Of a stretch of DNA of 64,000 nt, positions 45,674-56,473 are shown piece by piece. Source of the stretch: Stagonosporopsis chrysanthemi (lineage: Eukaryota > Ascomycota > Dothideomycetes > Pleosporales > Didymellaceae). The stretch is from the NCBI GenBank assembly GCA_022560025.1, contig JAFISE010000026.1:124001-188000 (forward strand), given 5' to 3'. A model generated the notes under the pieces. It was not told the DNA's origin, did not search any database, and worked only from the letters and a program-made list of their open reading frames with translations. Position 1 is the stretch's first letter. The number at the start of each line of letters is the position of its first letter. Position numbers and translations under genes: made by a program.

Positions 45674-46780
45674 TTACAGCGTTGTGTACTGTTGTGCACT
45701 GGCATGTCTGAACAACACATCGTCTAGTGCCGTCTTCGCATCTAACACTGCTGGATCGATGCCCTTTACTTGCGCATGGTTACCCTGCATATTCTCCAAA
45801 CTGCGACGAAGCTGATCAAGGATCGGCGCTAGCTCAGCGTCGGGTGCATCGAGCGTAGATGTATCTCGAGCAGCTGCGGGCTTCAAGCGGATGTCGTCCG
45901 GACCATCGTTGTCGCTATCAAGCTCTTCGCTCTCGTGCAGAAGGGGGTGGGCCTGTGCCTCGTTAGTATGATTACTATACTAACCAGTCCCTCATGCTCA
46001 CCCGCCCATGCCTTTGCCGGTGCTTCCACTCAGTCCTCCACTTCTTGGCATCACCCCTGAGCTCGTTCAAGTTTTGCTCATCCTTTGTCACGAGCCTCTG
46101 TGTCACTTTAACTTGCTCGTCGAGCATCTGCTTCGAATGACGGGCTGTAGTCACGTCCCGAAAGATCTGACCATTGCGCTCTGTAAGCTTGTCGATGTTG
46201 AAGTGATAGTCTCTGGCCTGAGGCGGTATCTTCGAAGCTGCAAGATGCCGTACAAGCCTCTTGACAAGCGGATTGAGACTGTCGTGTGCAGCCATGACCT
46301 TGCGCTCATCTCGTTGCGTATTTGCGATGTCCTTCTTTGCGTCTTTGATTACAACACTCATCTGCTCCAAGACCGCCTGAGGTAAATGTGGCCATGTTTC
46401 AATGACGCTTTGTGGTATTCTCTTTGTCTTCGTTTCCAGCTGCAGATAATTCCTTTGCGCTTTGGTATGCTTTGCGGGGATTTTGTTCACTGCGTCGTCG
46501 GGCTTGCGCTTCTGTGGCTTCGAGGGTGGCTTCTGCGATGGCGCGACTACAGAGAGCTCGTCTTCTCCGTCATCCTTCTGCAAACTTGCCTTTGGTCTTG
46601 TCTTGCTGCTGCCTTTTGTGGTTGCTTTGGGCTTCGTTACTCGGCTTTCGGTAGCACCATTGTTGCGGCTTCCAGGCGGCCTGCCTCTTCGCTTCAGGGC
46701 AGTGTCGTCGCATGCGCGGACGCGCGCCTTAGCTTGATCAGTTCGTAATTGCCAGAGGGTTATGTTGAGGTACGTACCAT
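45674..46780 (-). CDS. CENP-Q/Fta7-like inner kinetochore protein with AT-hook
   Basis: Exons 46780-46778, 46727-46002 and 45958-45674, 337 residues. The first exon contributes only the start codon. Residues 13-21 form an AT-hook (KRRGRPPGS) before a Lys-rich disordered segment. The middle and C-terminal parts are helical: LPQAVLEQMSVVIKDAKKD, LVRHLAASKIPPQARDYHFN, then LAPILDQLRRSLENMQGNHAQVKG and ALDDVLF. This pattern fits CENP-Q (Fta7 in fission yeast, Okp1 in budding yeast), a COMA-complex subunit that ties centromeric chromatin to the outer kinetochore. The assignment is by pattern only. The donor at the start codon is GTACGT, a strong match; the exon-2 frame has no other ATG near its beginning. 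Confidence 0.72.
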
Positions 46781-47043
46781 GACGTCGTGTGGAAGTTGCA
46801 ACGCGTCTGCTTGTGTTTACTCACGCGCCTGAGCGATGTGTGGTTTAGTCATGAATCGCAGCTAGCGTGGCGGACTGAGTCGCGATCGTCACTTTCACTC
46901 AGTGCTGTACAACTCACATTGAATAAAACTCCTGATCGACAACCTAAAAGTATTAGAGTAAGCGTCGAATTTTTAAGCATGTGCAAAAGGGCCTCAGGCC
47001 CACCAACGTCTTCCTTCTCCTTGCCCACTATGTTAGTCGTCTT

Positions 47044-47933
47044 TTAGAGCGTCCTCATCGAAGAGTTGGGCAGCTTTTTGTTCTCCGCCTTCAAGTCCGC
47101 AATACGGGCACGATACCTTCGGAGATCAACAGCGAGACTTGGCTCAATCTTGACCTGAAGCTCAGCAGCGCGCTTGGCAGCTTCGTCTTCGATGCTTTTC
47201 TGCAGGCGTGACAGACTGTCACTTAATCGTGCAATCTTAGCAGTGGCCTCAGCTTCACATTTGTTGGCGAGCTGCAGATCTTCAATCTCCAGGTCCTTTG
47301 ATGCAAGATCAAATTTCCAGGAACAGAGCTCTTGTTCATGGCTAGCCTTCATCGCCTCGATCAGTCGATTTCCATGTGCATGAACCTTGGTAAGCTCTTT
47401 TTGCTGCCTCATCAACTGGGCCGCGAGCTCGTTCGATGTATCGATGTGCAATTTCGTTCAGCGGCATGCGCAGCTAATTGTCTGTCTTTGAACTGCAGCT
47501 CACGCTCGAAGCGGGTTTTATCAGACGATTTTCTATATCTGCCTGGTCAAGCTGAGCTTGCAGCTGAGCTTGCAGCTTCTTGACCAGGACTTTGGCTGAC
47601 TCTGCCTCGGCTTCTTTGATCTTGAGGTCAGTGGCGCAGTCGCTCAGCATGCTTCGGTTGGCATCTGATTGAGTCTTCAACTCATCGTATCGCTCACATG
47701 ATCTGGGAACGGATGTGTTCGTTTTTGTATTCTTAAGCTTAGCAGCCGGAAGGGGAACACGCGGAGGGGCCTGTGGTGCTGCAGATACTCGTCTGCCTCA
47801 TCTTCCAAGAAAGCCTTTGTTGGGCATTGTAGGCAAACGTGTGGGCGAGATAGAATGGTCGTCGCAGCCCTCGCTCTTGTGTTTGTTTGGTGGCGGCAGC
47901 TCTTAGAGTCATTATGTCGTGTACTTGAGACAT
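47044..47933 (-). CDS. Provisional coiled-coil protein, unrecognised
   Basis: Provisional exons 47933-47839, 47792-47504 and 47427-47044, 255 residues. The middle and C-terminal parts are a strong coiled coil (LKIKEAEAESAKVLVKKLQAQLQAQLDQ; LAAQLMRQQKELTKVHAHGN; LRRYRARIADLKAENKKL). The N-terminal exon is Arg/Gln-rich, followed by a Pro/Ala/Lys-rich segment. Two weak points: the first donor is GTTTGC, and the 76-nt second intron can also be read as coiled-coil coding in another frame (see findings). If those bases are exonic, single-base shifts are needed and the gene may be broken or the assembly wrong. It sits just upstream of the CENP-Q-like gene; no function assigned. Confidence 0.45.
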
Positions 47934-48828
47934 GCACTTGTGTTAAAACTTAGCTCTTGAGATAAGGTACAAGATTACTCGCAATGACCCTTTGAACATC
48001 TCGTATCCTTCAAATTGATCGGACATTAAATAGCAACTTTACACAATGTGAGTGATCTTGTCTGCAAACAGCGCCAATGGGCCTTGCCACAAACCACCAT
48101 CAACGGTTCTAAAGGATAAAGGGTGAGCATAAAACAAAGCTCATGAAAGCAAACTGTAAAGGCGTCGCAGAGATCATCTGTGGCATGAGCGTTTGCTGTG
48201 CAATGCTTCAGGGGAATGGTCTGCGCAGTCAGAACTCAGACATTATGCACACGGGCACAGCTCGTGGACGTGGAACCTGGATGTCAACTGCCGCTGGAAG
48301 GGGTCTCGACCCGCTTCCCGGTTTCGAGAGGAGATTCAGATGAGGAGGCGCCAACTTGCGCCAAGCCGACCCACGGCGGCGGAACGATGACCGTCGTCAT
48401 TGACGGGGGGACAGTGATGCGACAGAAATAGCGTCAAGACGGCCGTTGTAAGGTCGCGTTGTTTCTGCCGCGGACGCACATTGCCTTGCGCAGAGCTGAA
48501 TCGCTGGTAGACCTTGCATCCGCGGTGAGCGCCGCTGTGTTGCACACTGCAGCCATCGGTTGGTGTGCTCATGGTCGGCGCGTGCTTGGGCGGCGTGCAT
48601 CTGACACCCTATTGGCGATCGCCAGGCTTTAATGTAGGATGTGTGACAGGGAGCGGCAGCCGCTCCAACGATCAGGGCTTCGATACCAAGGGTGTCTGCC
48701 CTGCTTGACGTGTTAAGTGGGATCATGTCGCTAACAGGTCGAAGAGATTTGTTGACTGCAGGGACGCTCTTTAAATCTCCTGAGGCAGCCCGCCAGTATG
48801 CTTCACCGCCTCGCAGCAGCAGCTCGAC
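47934..48828. other. Divergent intergenic region
   Basis: 895 bp between a minus-strand and a plus-strand gene. Several overlapping ORFs of 60-150 codons on both strands lack motifs. Confidence 0.5.
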
Positions 48829-51800
48829 ATGTTGCGACGTCTGAGCAGGCAACTAAATGACGAAAGAGATGGGATCAAGCTCGAACGGAAGCCGAGTAAG
48901 AGGGAACGGATCTCGCAGTTCTTTCGTTCGAAGTCGATGAGGAAACGAAAATCACAGCCGCAAGATGAAGCACTTGTACGCCCTCCTGCTTACTTTCCTG
49001 TTCCATGCCGTAGCCTTGCTACTCAAGTACAACAGCTGACGACGTGTTCTACATATTAGGAGAATAACATTATAGACGAAGCGCCCTCTCTACAAGCATC
49101 CCCGGATTCGAAGCAAGCCAACGAGATCAAGCGTGAACCATCAAGCCAGCCTCGTGAACTGCCAAAAACAGTACCACTTGAGAGTGAAGCAACCGCCGAC
49201 GACTCGACGATTCCAAACAACGAACGCAACGATGGCAGCAGCAACATGCAGGTCACACACCTCGAGAAGGCTGATGTTGCTACTAAGCCTGGTACATCCA
49301 TAGAACAGGCTGAAGGGACACCGTCGGTGTCTCAATCGGTAGCAGGCTTTGACGAGGAGCGTGATCTTTTAAGTAGAGAAAGCATGCATGCGCTTTTCTC
49401 GGGTGCTCCAACTTTGAGCGTCCAGCTTGTAGATGGCCAACCATCGCCGAGGGTAACGTATCCCTGGGATAACGAAGTGAATCACGACGACGCTACCGAC
49501 TCTGTACCTCTCGGGCACCCATCATACATGGCCGCTACGGCGCATACACACACCCCAACTGGACAGCCGATACGAAGTGGCAAGATCGAACATCATGTGT
49601 ATGAGACGAATGCTATTGAGACACCGAGTTGGCTCAGTGCACATGGCATCGAGCAAGGTAGTATTGGATTCACTCATTTTGTAGAGTTACCCTTGGCGGA
49701 CCATCTCGTCACAGAGCCCCAGTACGATGAGGCCAGCGAGGAGTCTGTCGAAACTGTCAGGAACAAAGAGCTCATGCAAACGAACCCTGAGCGTATTGGT
49801 ATTCGAGCCGTTCACATGGACTTGGTGTACGACCGGCTCGTCGAGCTCCAAGATCTGTACGAAGCGTTCCAGCAGAGTCCAGAACGTATCACGATTCTCA
49901 ACAACCAGAGCCCTGGTGACTTGTACGCGCACCTCTTCAGTACATTCTTGACGCCGCCCGGCTATGCTGGATCCGACCTCGATCCCACTGGTCTTCAAGT
50001 TCAGATCCTTGCTATAGTCAGGATCCTCAATTTGAAAGGCATCTGGCATGATTTCAGCCTCGTCGAGTGGAGGATAAGGCTTGGCCAGGTGCTGTTTAGT
50101 GATCCTGAATCTGAGTTCCCACCTCTTTGGTCAGAACGAGATATATTGCTGCTCCAAATCAGCTTGTCTTGCGAGCTTTTACTCAGATTGGATGCAATCT
50201 CGGCGACTAGTGCTGGCGAAGTAGACGACCAAATACACATCAGCGCGCAGGAAGTAGCAGCGTTCGCTAGCATCACCACGAAGAAGACAGATTGGGATAT
50301 GATCCTTGCACGCACATTCCTGGACAACATCCTGGTCATCAAGGGCAACGATATTAGTGCTTTAACGCCGGTGCAAGAGAAGCGTGGGTTCTTCTCGATC
50401 CTCGGCGTCCACACGCCAAAGGAGCTTCCCAGATCGGACATTATATTCCTGCCTCAACATCAATCACGTCAGCTTTCAGGACTTCTCCATTTCGCGGAAT
50501 CGATCAAATGGCCAACAGCAGATACAATTGTGAGGTCGTTAGCAGAGAAACTTGGGGGACCCGATCATTTCAACGAGCAAACCCCGCAAACTGCCTCTCC
50601 GAGTGCATGGACATTCAACCCCACGACCCCTTCGGTCGTAAGTGTCTACGGGACACCTCTTCAGACTCCACGTTCAGCAAACCATCAGCTGGATGACTAT
50701 TTTGGAAGGGTTCAGAAACCGACTGTGAGACGTGGCAACTCGAGATCCCTGCGAGTCCCTCTTTCAAAAACACTGTTGTCCTTGGATGGCAGTTCTAACT
50801 CTGAAATGGTCGATATCGGTGGTTGGCTCAGTCGGTCTTTTCTGACAGGTTTAGTTTTGCCTGGAGAGACTATCTCCCATATTCTGCTGTCTACACTATT
50901 GGAAAACGACAAGCTTGCAATCTCTATCCTTGGCGACTCAGCGGATCTATATGGTGGCTTTGTCTACAGTGGTAGAAGCTGGTGGAGCAAAGCATCGATC
51001 GTTGGCCGAGTACTCGCCTGCTCCGCTGGAGCACAGGAAAGCATGGGATGGATATGCGTGGACATCCTGCCCGATGGCGCACTTGAAGGTTGGCATTCCA
51101 TACGCAGTGAACAGTCGCCGATCAGCTCACGCATCACCCTGAACGATGACGTGGTGGCAGCGGACTCGCTTGTCTTGCCAGCTAGCATAGGCATACTGGT
51201 CAAGTCCACAGACTTTGTTATGCCTAAGGACCTTGATGATGCCTCCGTGCCGCCTGTTCGCTTCGTACAATGGGATCTGACGCCACTGAATACCGACCTC
51301 ATTGACAACGAAGCGGACGCCGAAATGCTAAGTGGAGGCGAAGTGTATACGCCATCGCTCACATTCGAGGCCAATAACAGCTCTGGAAACCATATTCTGA
51401 CACTCACCCACGAAGTACAATTCGTCTCATCTTGGCCTTGCTTTACGCCAGCTTCCACATCCGTCGCAAGCCCAAGACATGTTGCACAGCGTCCGACAAC
51501 AGGTGCACTATCACACAGCTCTTCAAAGAGAAGTATGGGCACCACATTGTCTCGTCGAAACAGCCACGGCTTCGAACCTCTTTTGTCGCACCCTCCGGAG
51601 GCTGCAGACCCTGGTCCGCAGCGAGTGTATGCTGTCGAACAAGTCAACGAGCAAGCCGACTCATCGATACCAGGAGAACCAGTTCTTGTTCATCCTCTTC
51701 ACGCCTCGTATAACCACACGATCGCCCCCGTGGTTTGTGTTCTGGATTCGAAATTCACAATTCCCTTCACAGTGACTGCAAACAAACTACCAACATGCTC

Positions 51801-52029
51801 ATCCTCGACTCTTCTCAAAGATGGGTATCAAGAGGGATCAGGCCACGACGATTGCAAGGCTGTGCTTGTTCTTGATGCACGCGGTAGTGAGGATGCTCAT
51901 CTACTTGCTAGAGCTTGGTGTGCTGAAAAGGGATTTCATGCAGTGATCGGCCGTGTAGAAAGAACGTGTCTTGCTTGCTGCATCCGCGAAGCGCGCGGCT
52001 TAGGCATCAACATTGTGATCCGGGTGTGA
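48829..52029 (+). CDS. Large unrecognised fungal protein
   Basis: Exons 48829-48975 and 49060-52029, 1,038 residues. Exon 1 encodes a strongly basic N-terminus (MLRRLSRQLNDERDGIKLERKPSKRERISQFF). The 84-nt intron has donor GTACGC, branch GCTGAC and acceptor TTAG and joins in phase 0; an alternative donor at 49010 also keeps the frame but is weaker. The rest contains a helical central domain (residues about 240-480; ERIGIRAVHMDLVYDRLVELQDLYEAF, then TFLTPPGYAG...LQVQILAIVRILNLKGIWHDF) and a later block (GWICVDILPDGALEGWHSI). The C-terminus (VLVLDARGSEDAHLLARAWC) resembles an alpha/beta fold. No signal peptide or membrane segment. No family recognised. Confidence 0.76.
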
Positions 52030-52061
52030 TGGCTGCTACTCTGAAGTCAGCACCCATGATA

Positions 52062-52109
52062 TTGCAAATTTGCAAAGTTCAAAGACTGAAGACTGAAGAC
52101 CGAAGACTG
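52062..52109. repeat. 14-bp palindrome and GACTGAA tandem repeats
   Basis: TTGCAAATTTGCAA (52062-52075) is a perfect palindrome. Immediately after it, at 52084-52109, GACTGAA occurs as two perfect copies, one copy with a single change, and a partial copy. They sit just after the stop codon of the large plus-strand gene. Confidence 0.75.
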
Positions 52110-52188
52110 CTTTTTCCGTTGCTACAAGCGTGCGCGTACACGATACCCTGTCAACTAATAATATCGCCTGCTTCTACACTGATGAGTC

Positions 52189-53809
52189 CTACGCGTGTGT
52201 CTCATCGAGTTGATAAGAGCCCATCCTCCTTGGAGGGACCCTAGCTGCGAACATTTCATCGATCTCACGATTTGTGCGTCCTTTAAGCTCCGGAACATAG
52301 AGCCACGATCCGAATGTTGCAATGGCAGCAAGACCTCCAAATACAAAACCCACTTTGCCCTTCAGGTTGGCCTCATCTGGATTTACCATGTATGGAATGG
52401 CGATGTTCATGGCGATACCAAGAATCGATTGTGTTGCCGTTGCGAGAGCGGCAGTGTGCGCCCGAAGTCCCATACTGCTTGTTTCTCCCAGCAGTACGAA
52501 AGCCATGGCGCCAATAGAACCGAAGTAGACAAACGCGTAGATTACAGTGCATGAAGCTTGAACCCATTTCGACGGTCCAGTGGGTATGACATCCATAATG
52601 CCAATCAGGAGCAGCAATGTTGTGAGGGCTGCCATGCCACTGACAAAAACCTTACGGCGACCGAAAGAGTCCACGATAAACCAGCTTGTCATGTTCCCGG
52701 CCACACCGCAAGCTGTGACGCCGACGCCGAGGTCAAAAGAACGGGCGATGTCGAGACCAGCGAGCTGGAAGAAGTACGTCGAATAACCAAGGACGAACAC
52801 GATACCGACAAAGTGCTGGCATGCGAAGGCTCCTGTTGAGATGCAACTGCGCAGGATATTGGTGCCGCGGAAGCAGTCAAGGAAGCTAGATTCTTTCTGG
52901 CTTTCTTCCTCCTGGATAGTGATTTTGAGACTCGCAAGTTTGTCGCTGACATCAGTCTGCTTGCCCCAAAGCTTCTTTAGAGAGGTACAAGCGTGGTCTT
53001 CCTTGCCGTTGCGGACCAAATACCATGGCGACTCAGGTACCCAGGGCAGACCGCACAAGAGAAAGACGGAAAAGAACAGCTGGATGGCGAAAGGTGCTGC
53101 GTAGGCCCAGCGATCAGTCCTCTCACCGAAGCCTTTGACAACGGCGTTCGATAACAGCTGGCCAACAGCAATACCGAGATTGATGCCAGAAGTAGAGATG
53201 CCGCGAAGCACCACTGGTGCGATCTCACTACATGCGAGAGGGCCGATTGTAAGGTAAAACCCAAGGCCAACACCTAGAATGAGCTTCGAGGCGAGGAAGG
53301 CGCCTCTGCTCAGAGCAAACATCTCCCCAAAAGCTCCGCCGATGCAAAACAAGATGCCGCAAAGCAGTGAGATTCTTCGACCCATCTTATCTGCAATTAT
53401 ACTGCATGCGAATCCTCCAAACAGCATACCGACTGAGCTGATCATGTTGAACGCGGTTTGCCAGCTTGCTGGTAGGATTGCCTCATCCTCGAAAACGTAT
53501 CCAAAATCGCGGCGAAATGAGGCGACAGAGATCATGGCTCCGTTGATCTGTGCATCGAACCCCCTACGCAAGTCAGCCGTATTCAGGAGGCCGTTCGAGG
53601 TTGGAATCTTCTTACCATCCGACAGCACACATTGACCAATAGAGCGACCACCCAACCAGAGCTGGATGGCTCTTCCAGACCTCCTTAAGGGTAAGCTGGT
53701 GCTCCGTGATCCTGTCGGCAATTGCACCCTTCGTTTCGGTGACGCTGTGCTTCAGCTCATTCGTATAGATGTCTTCTTCATGATGAGTGACAGAAGATAG
53801 CTTCTCCAT
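52189..53809 (-). CDS. MFS sugar transporter, alpha-glucoside/hexose type
   Basis: Exons 53809-53616 and 53563-52189, 522 residues. About 12 hydrophobic segments. The hallmark SLYWSMCAVGWGFDAQINGAMISV opens helix 1 and is split by the 52-nt intron. GRR motifs (MGRRISLL, FGRRKVF), PESPWYLVRNGK between helices 6 and 7, and a terminal PELKGRTNREIDEMF in place of PETKGR follow. This is the sugar-porter family; the N-terminal hallmark resembles fungal maltose/alpha-glucoside permeases, but specificity cannot be read from sequence. It is transcribed away from the Zn2Cys6 regulator at 54121 across a 311-bp shared promoter with a TATA box at 53897-53906. Confidence 0.94.
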
Positions 53810-54120
53810 GGTTTTTTACGAGGCGAGAAATAAAGTCGGAACGTTGCAGTTGCTGTGACGTGTTGATCATTTCTCGAAGGGAACAGTGTAGGACATTATA
53901 TATATAACATAGCCTACGGCAGATCCTAACGCGAAAGCGTTCGTATGTCCCGAAGATCCGCCTGCTGTGTAGCAAGCATGTTTGTTAGACATGGAGACCA
54001 AAACCTGGGGAAAATGTGGAGGGCGACACTCCGCGTTGCTCATGGTCTGGAGCATACCGAGGTAGAGCCGCCACATCTAGGCTAGCCAAGTGAGGCCTGG
54101 CGGCCGTGACGGCTGCAACA
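53810..54120. promoter_or_regulatory. Shared divergent promoter of the sugar transporter and Zn2Cys6 regulator
   Basis: 311 bp between two divergent ATGs. A TATATATATA tract lies at 53897-53906, 88 bp from the transporter start on the minus strand. Isolated CGG/CCG triplets occur, but no clear inverted or spaced pair could be assigned to the regulator. Confidence 0.6.
53897..53906 (-). promoter_or_regulatory. TATA box of the sugar transporter
   Basis: A TATATATATA run 88 bp upstream of the transporter ATG. TATA boxes at this distance are common for regulated fungal transporter genes. Confidence 0.6.
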
Positions 54121-56141
54121 ATGAGCGATACTCCGCGGTATTCCAATCTTCCCTATGCTTTTCCTCACTCGCACGATTCGGACATGGATTCAGCTCAGCA
54201 TCAGCCGACAACTCCACATCCCCCATCACCGGCTACTGTCCCTGGTCAAAAACGACCTGCGCCACGTGGATCTGCCTCTTACCTCCGCAAGCGCGCAGTG
54301 ACTGCTTGCCAGGTCTGTCGAGCACGTCGTACCAAATGCGATAACGCGAAGCCGGCATGTTCCTTCTGCGTTAAAACTGGCGCAACCTGCATTCAGGCAC
54401 CGGTTGATCTCTCGAGTTTCGATCCTGCGAGTCTTGAAATTTTACGACGCCTCAACGAGTTGGACCAGCTTGTTCGCGACGTCGGCAGTGGCACTGCCGA
54501 AAGCACAGCAGCCCCTGAACCAACACCGGAGACCGCGAGACCAGTCTCGTCACAGTTAATACCATGCTCAATCAATAAAATCTTGGATTGGGCGCCTCTG
54601 AGGAGACTACGTCCTGGTCAGGAGCTGAGCGGACCCGCATTTCCGTGCACCAATCGATCAGCCAACCAGATGACAACTTCTTCGCCAATATCCGGTCTGG
54701 ATGAGTTCGAGCCTCATCGTATCAAGCTTTTGCTTGACAATTTTTTCAACTATGTGCATGTTAAGAACCCCATACTGGACGAGCATCAGACGAGGAGAAC
54801 GGTCAATAGAGTCTGCCTACATGGCATCGACTGGTCTCCAGATGCATGTCTAGCCCTTCTGATCTGTGCACTCGGTACCATAGCCACCCCGCTCGAGGGG
54901 GGATATGTTATTTGTGATTCAGAAGCGTATCGCATGGCGGAATCCTTCTTTCTGGCTGCTAAGAAGAGACTTGGTCTGGTTCTAGGCACATCGAGCCTCA
55001 TTGAGGCACAGTGCATGTTCTTTGCCGTAAGTACTCATCCCTCTGTTGACAGAATCACAATGTGCTAAAAGGTATTCAGGGTGTATACAGCATGTGTGAG
55101 TTTCCGATTAGTTGTAATACTCATATCCACACAGTCACTAATGAGTGCACAGGTACATTTGAGCGAATATCGGCTTGGCGATACTTCATGCAGTCATTAA
55201 CTTGCTGCCAGACGTTTCAGTCTCTGACAGCCTTCAGACAAGAATACGGGGGGCAGCTAGATGAAGCAGGACGTCGGTCGGCAGCTGCCGAACAAGCGAT
55301 CTACTGGTCGGCTTGGAAGTCCGAGCGAGAAGTGAACGATGATCTCAACCTACCAGGATTCTTATTCTCTGAGATTGATATCGCAACTTATCCGCCCTTC
55401 TTCCCCACTCCGCCAAGTTACGATGATGATGTGCCAAGCATAGTTAATGCTGAAGCTGAGACACGCGAGCAAATGTCTTGGTATTTCTACCTTTCCGAAA
55501 TCTCACTCTTGCGACTGTGGCGTCGCATGGCCAAAGATGTTCTGGCGCATGTTCCAGATTCCGGGCAGGACCATATCTCAGGACTGGCTCAAGGAGTTGC
55601 AGACCGGGAATCGCAGATTCTAGACTGGATTCGAGCTTTGCCTAACAACATGTCTACACTCGCGCCAGCAAGCGAAGACGAGGTCTGTCGCTTCGTTCTT
55701 CGCGGTCATCTCATCAATGTTTGGGAGATTATGTACTGGCCGTTTACGACTCGAGCCATAGAGTCGGGCTCACGGACTACAGATCGACCACTCGTGCAGC
55801 AGCTAGCTGAGAAAGGCCTACAGATCCATGTGGATCGCATTGATGTCAACCGTCCTGGGTTCTCACACAGACATCACGGAACCTTTGGTATGATCAAGTC
55901 TTGCACTCGAAGCGCTCTTGTCTTGCTCGCTGCGGCGAGTAGCTTTGCCGCTCACGCACACGAACAGTCTTATACCATGCCAACTGGCTGGCAACGGTCC
56001 GTGGAAGAAGTCATTGAGCTTCTCGAAGTCTGGGAACACGAATCGGGAGATTTCACAAATATGGTCGGACACCTTCGTCAATTGTACCAGATTGTGCGGC
56101 AAGAGCTCGGTGGACGACTTCTGACGGTCTTCCATACCTAG
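54121..56141 (+). CDS. Zn2Cys6 fungal transcription factor
   Basis: Exons 54121-55026, 55080-55095 and 55153-56141, 636 residues. The zinc cluster uses C63, C66, C73, C80, C83 and C90 (C-x2-C-x6-C-x6-C-x2-C-x6-C), with basic residues ARRTK between. A fungal-specific transcription-factor middle domain follows (VHVKNPILD, WSPDACLALLICALGTIATPLEG, ISAWRYFMQSLTCCQ, YWSAWKSEREV). The first intron restores FFAGVYSM. The second, 57 nt with donor GTGAGT, is in-frame and stop-free, so it could also be retained; splicing brings the domain to the family-like GVYSMCTFERISAW. It starts 311 bp from a divergent sugar transporter and lies 332 bp upstream of a GH5 gene, so it may regulate them; this is inference. 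Confidence 0.88.
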
Positions 56142-56473
56142 AAGCAATCTTCCGACGGCTGTTTATGACTCGCACACCCGTAGGAAGGTATATTCAATCG
56201 TGCCTTCGATGCTGACGTTCCGATGATCACGCTTGCCTAATGTGGTCGCCTTACGCACCGTCGCGGAGTGTCGGCAAGCGAATCGACATTGTTCTAGCGT
56301 TGCCATCAGCAGCGGCGCTTCCGGCCGGCAGACCTGCACATGATGATCTGGGGGAATCCATTTAATGGACTTGTCTTCAGTCGGCATACATTAGCTGTCA
56401 TCCCATACGATCAACATCTTCTACATCTCCCCTCTTATCTCACTCCTTCTATTCAATCGTACAAAGTCCGAAC
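56142..56473. promoter_or_regulatory. Intergenic between the regulator and GH5 genes
   Basis: 332 bp between two plus-strand genes. The last 60 bases before the GH5 ATG are C/T- and A-rich, as in a fungal leader. No gene seen. Confidence 0.5.

Noticed and set aside
50964..51647. 227-codon minus-strand ORF inside the large plus-strand gene
   Set aside because: Antisense shadow; composition follows the sense codons.
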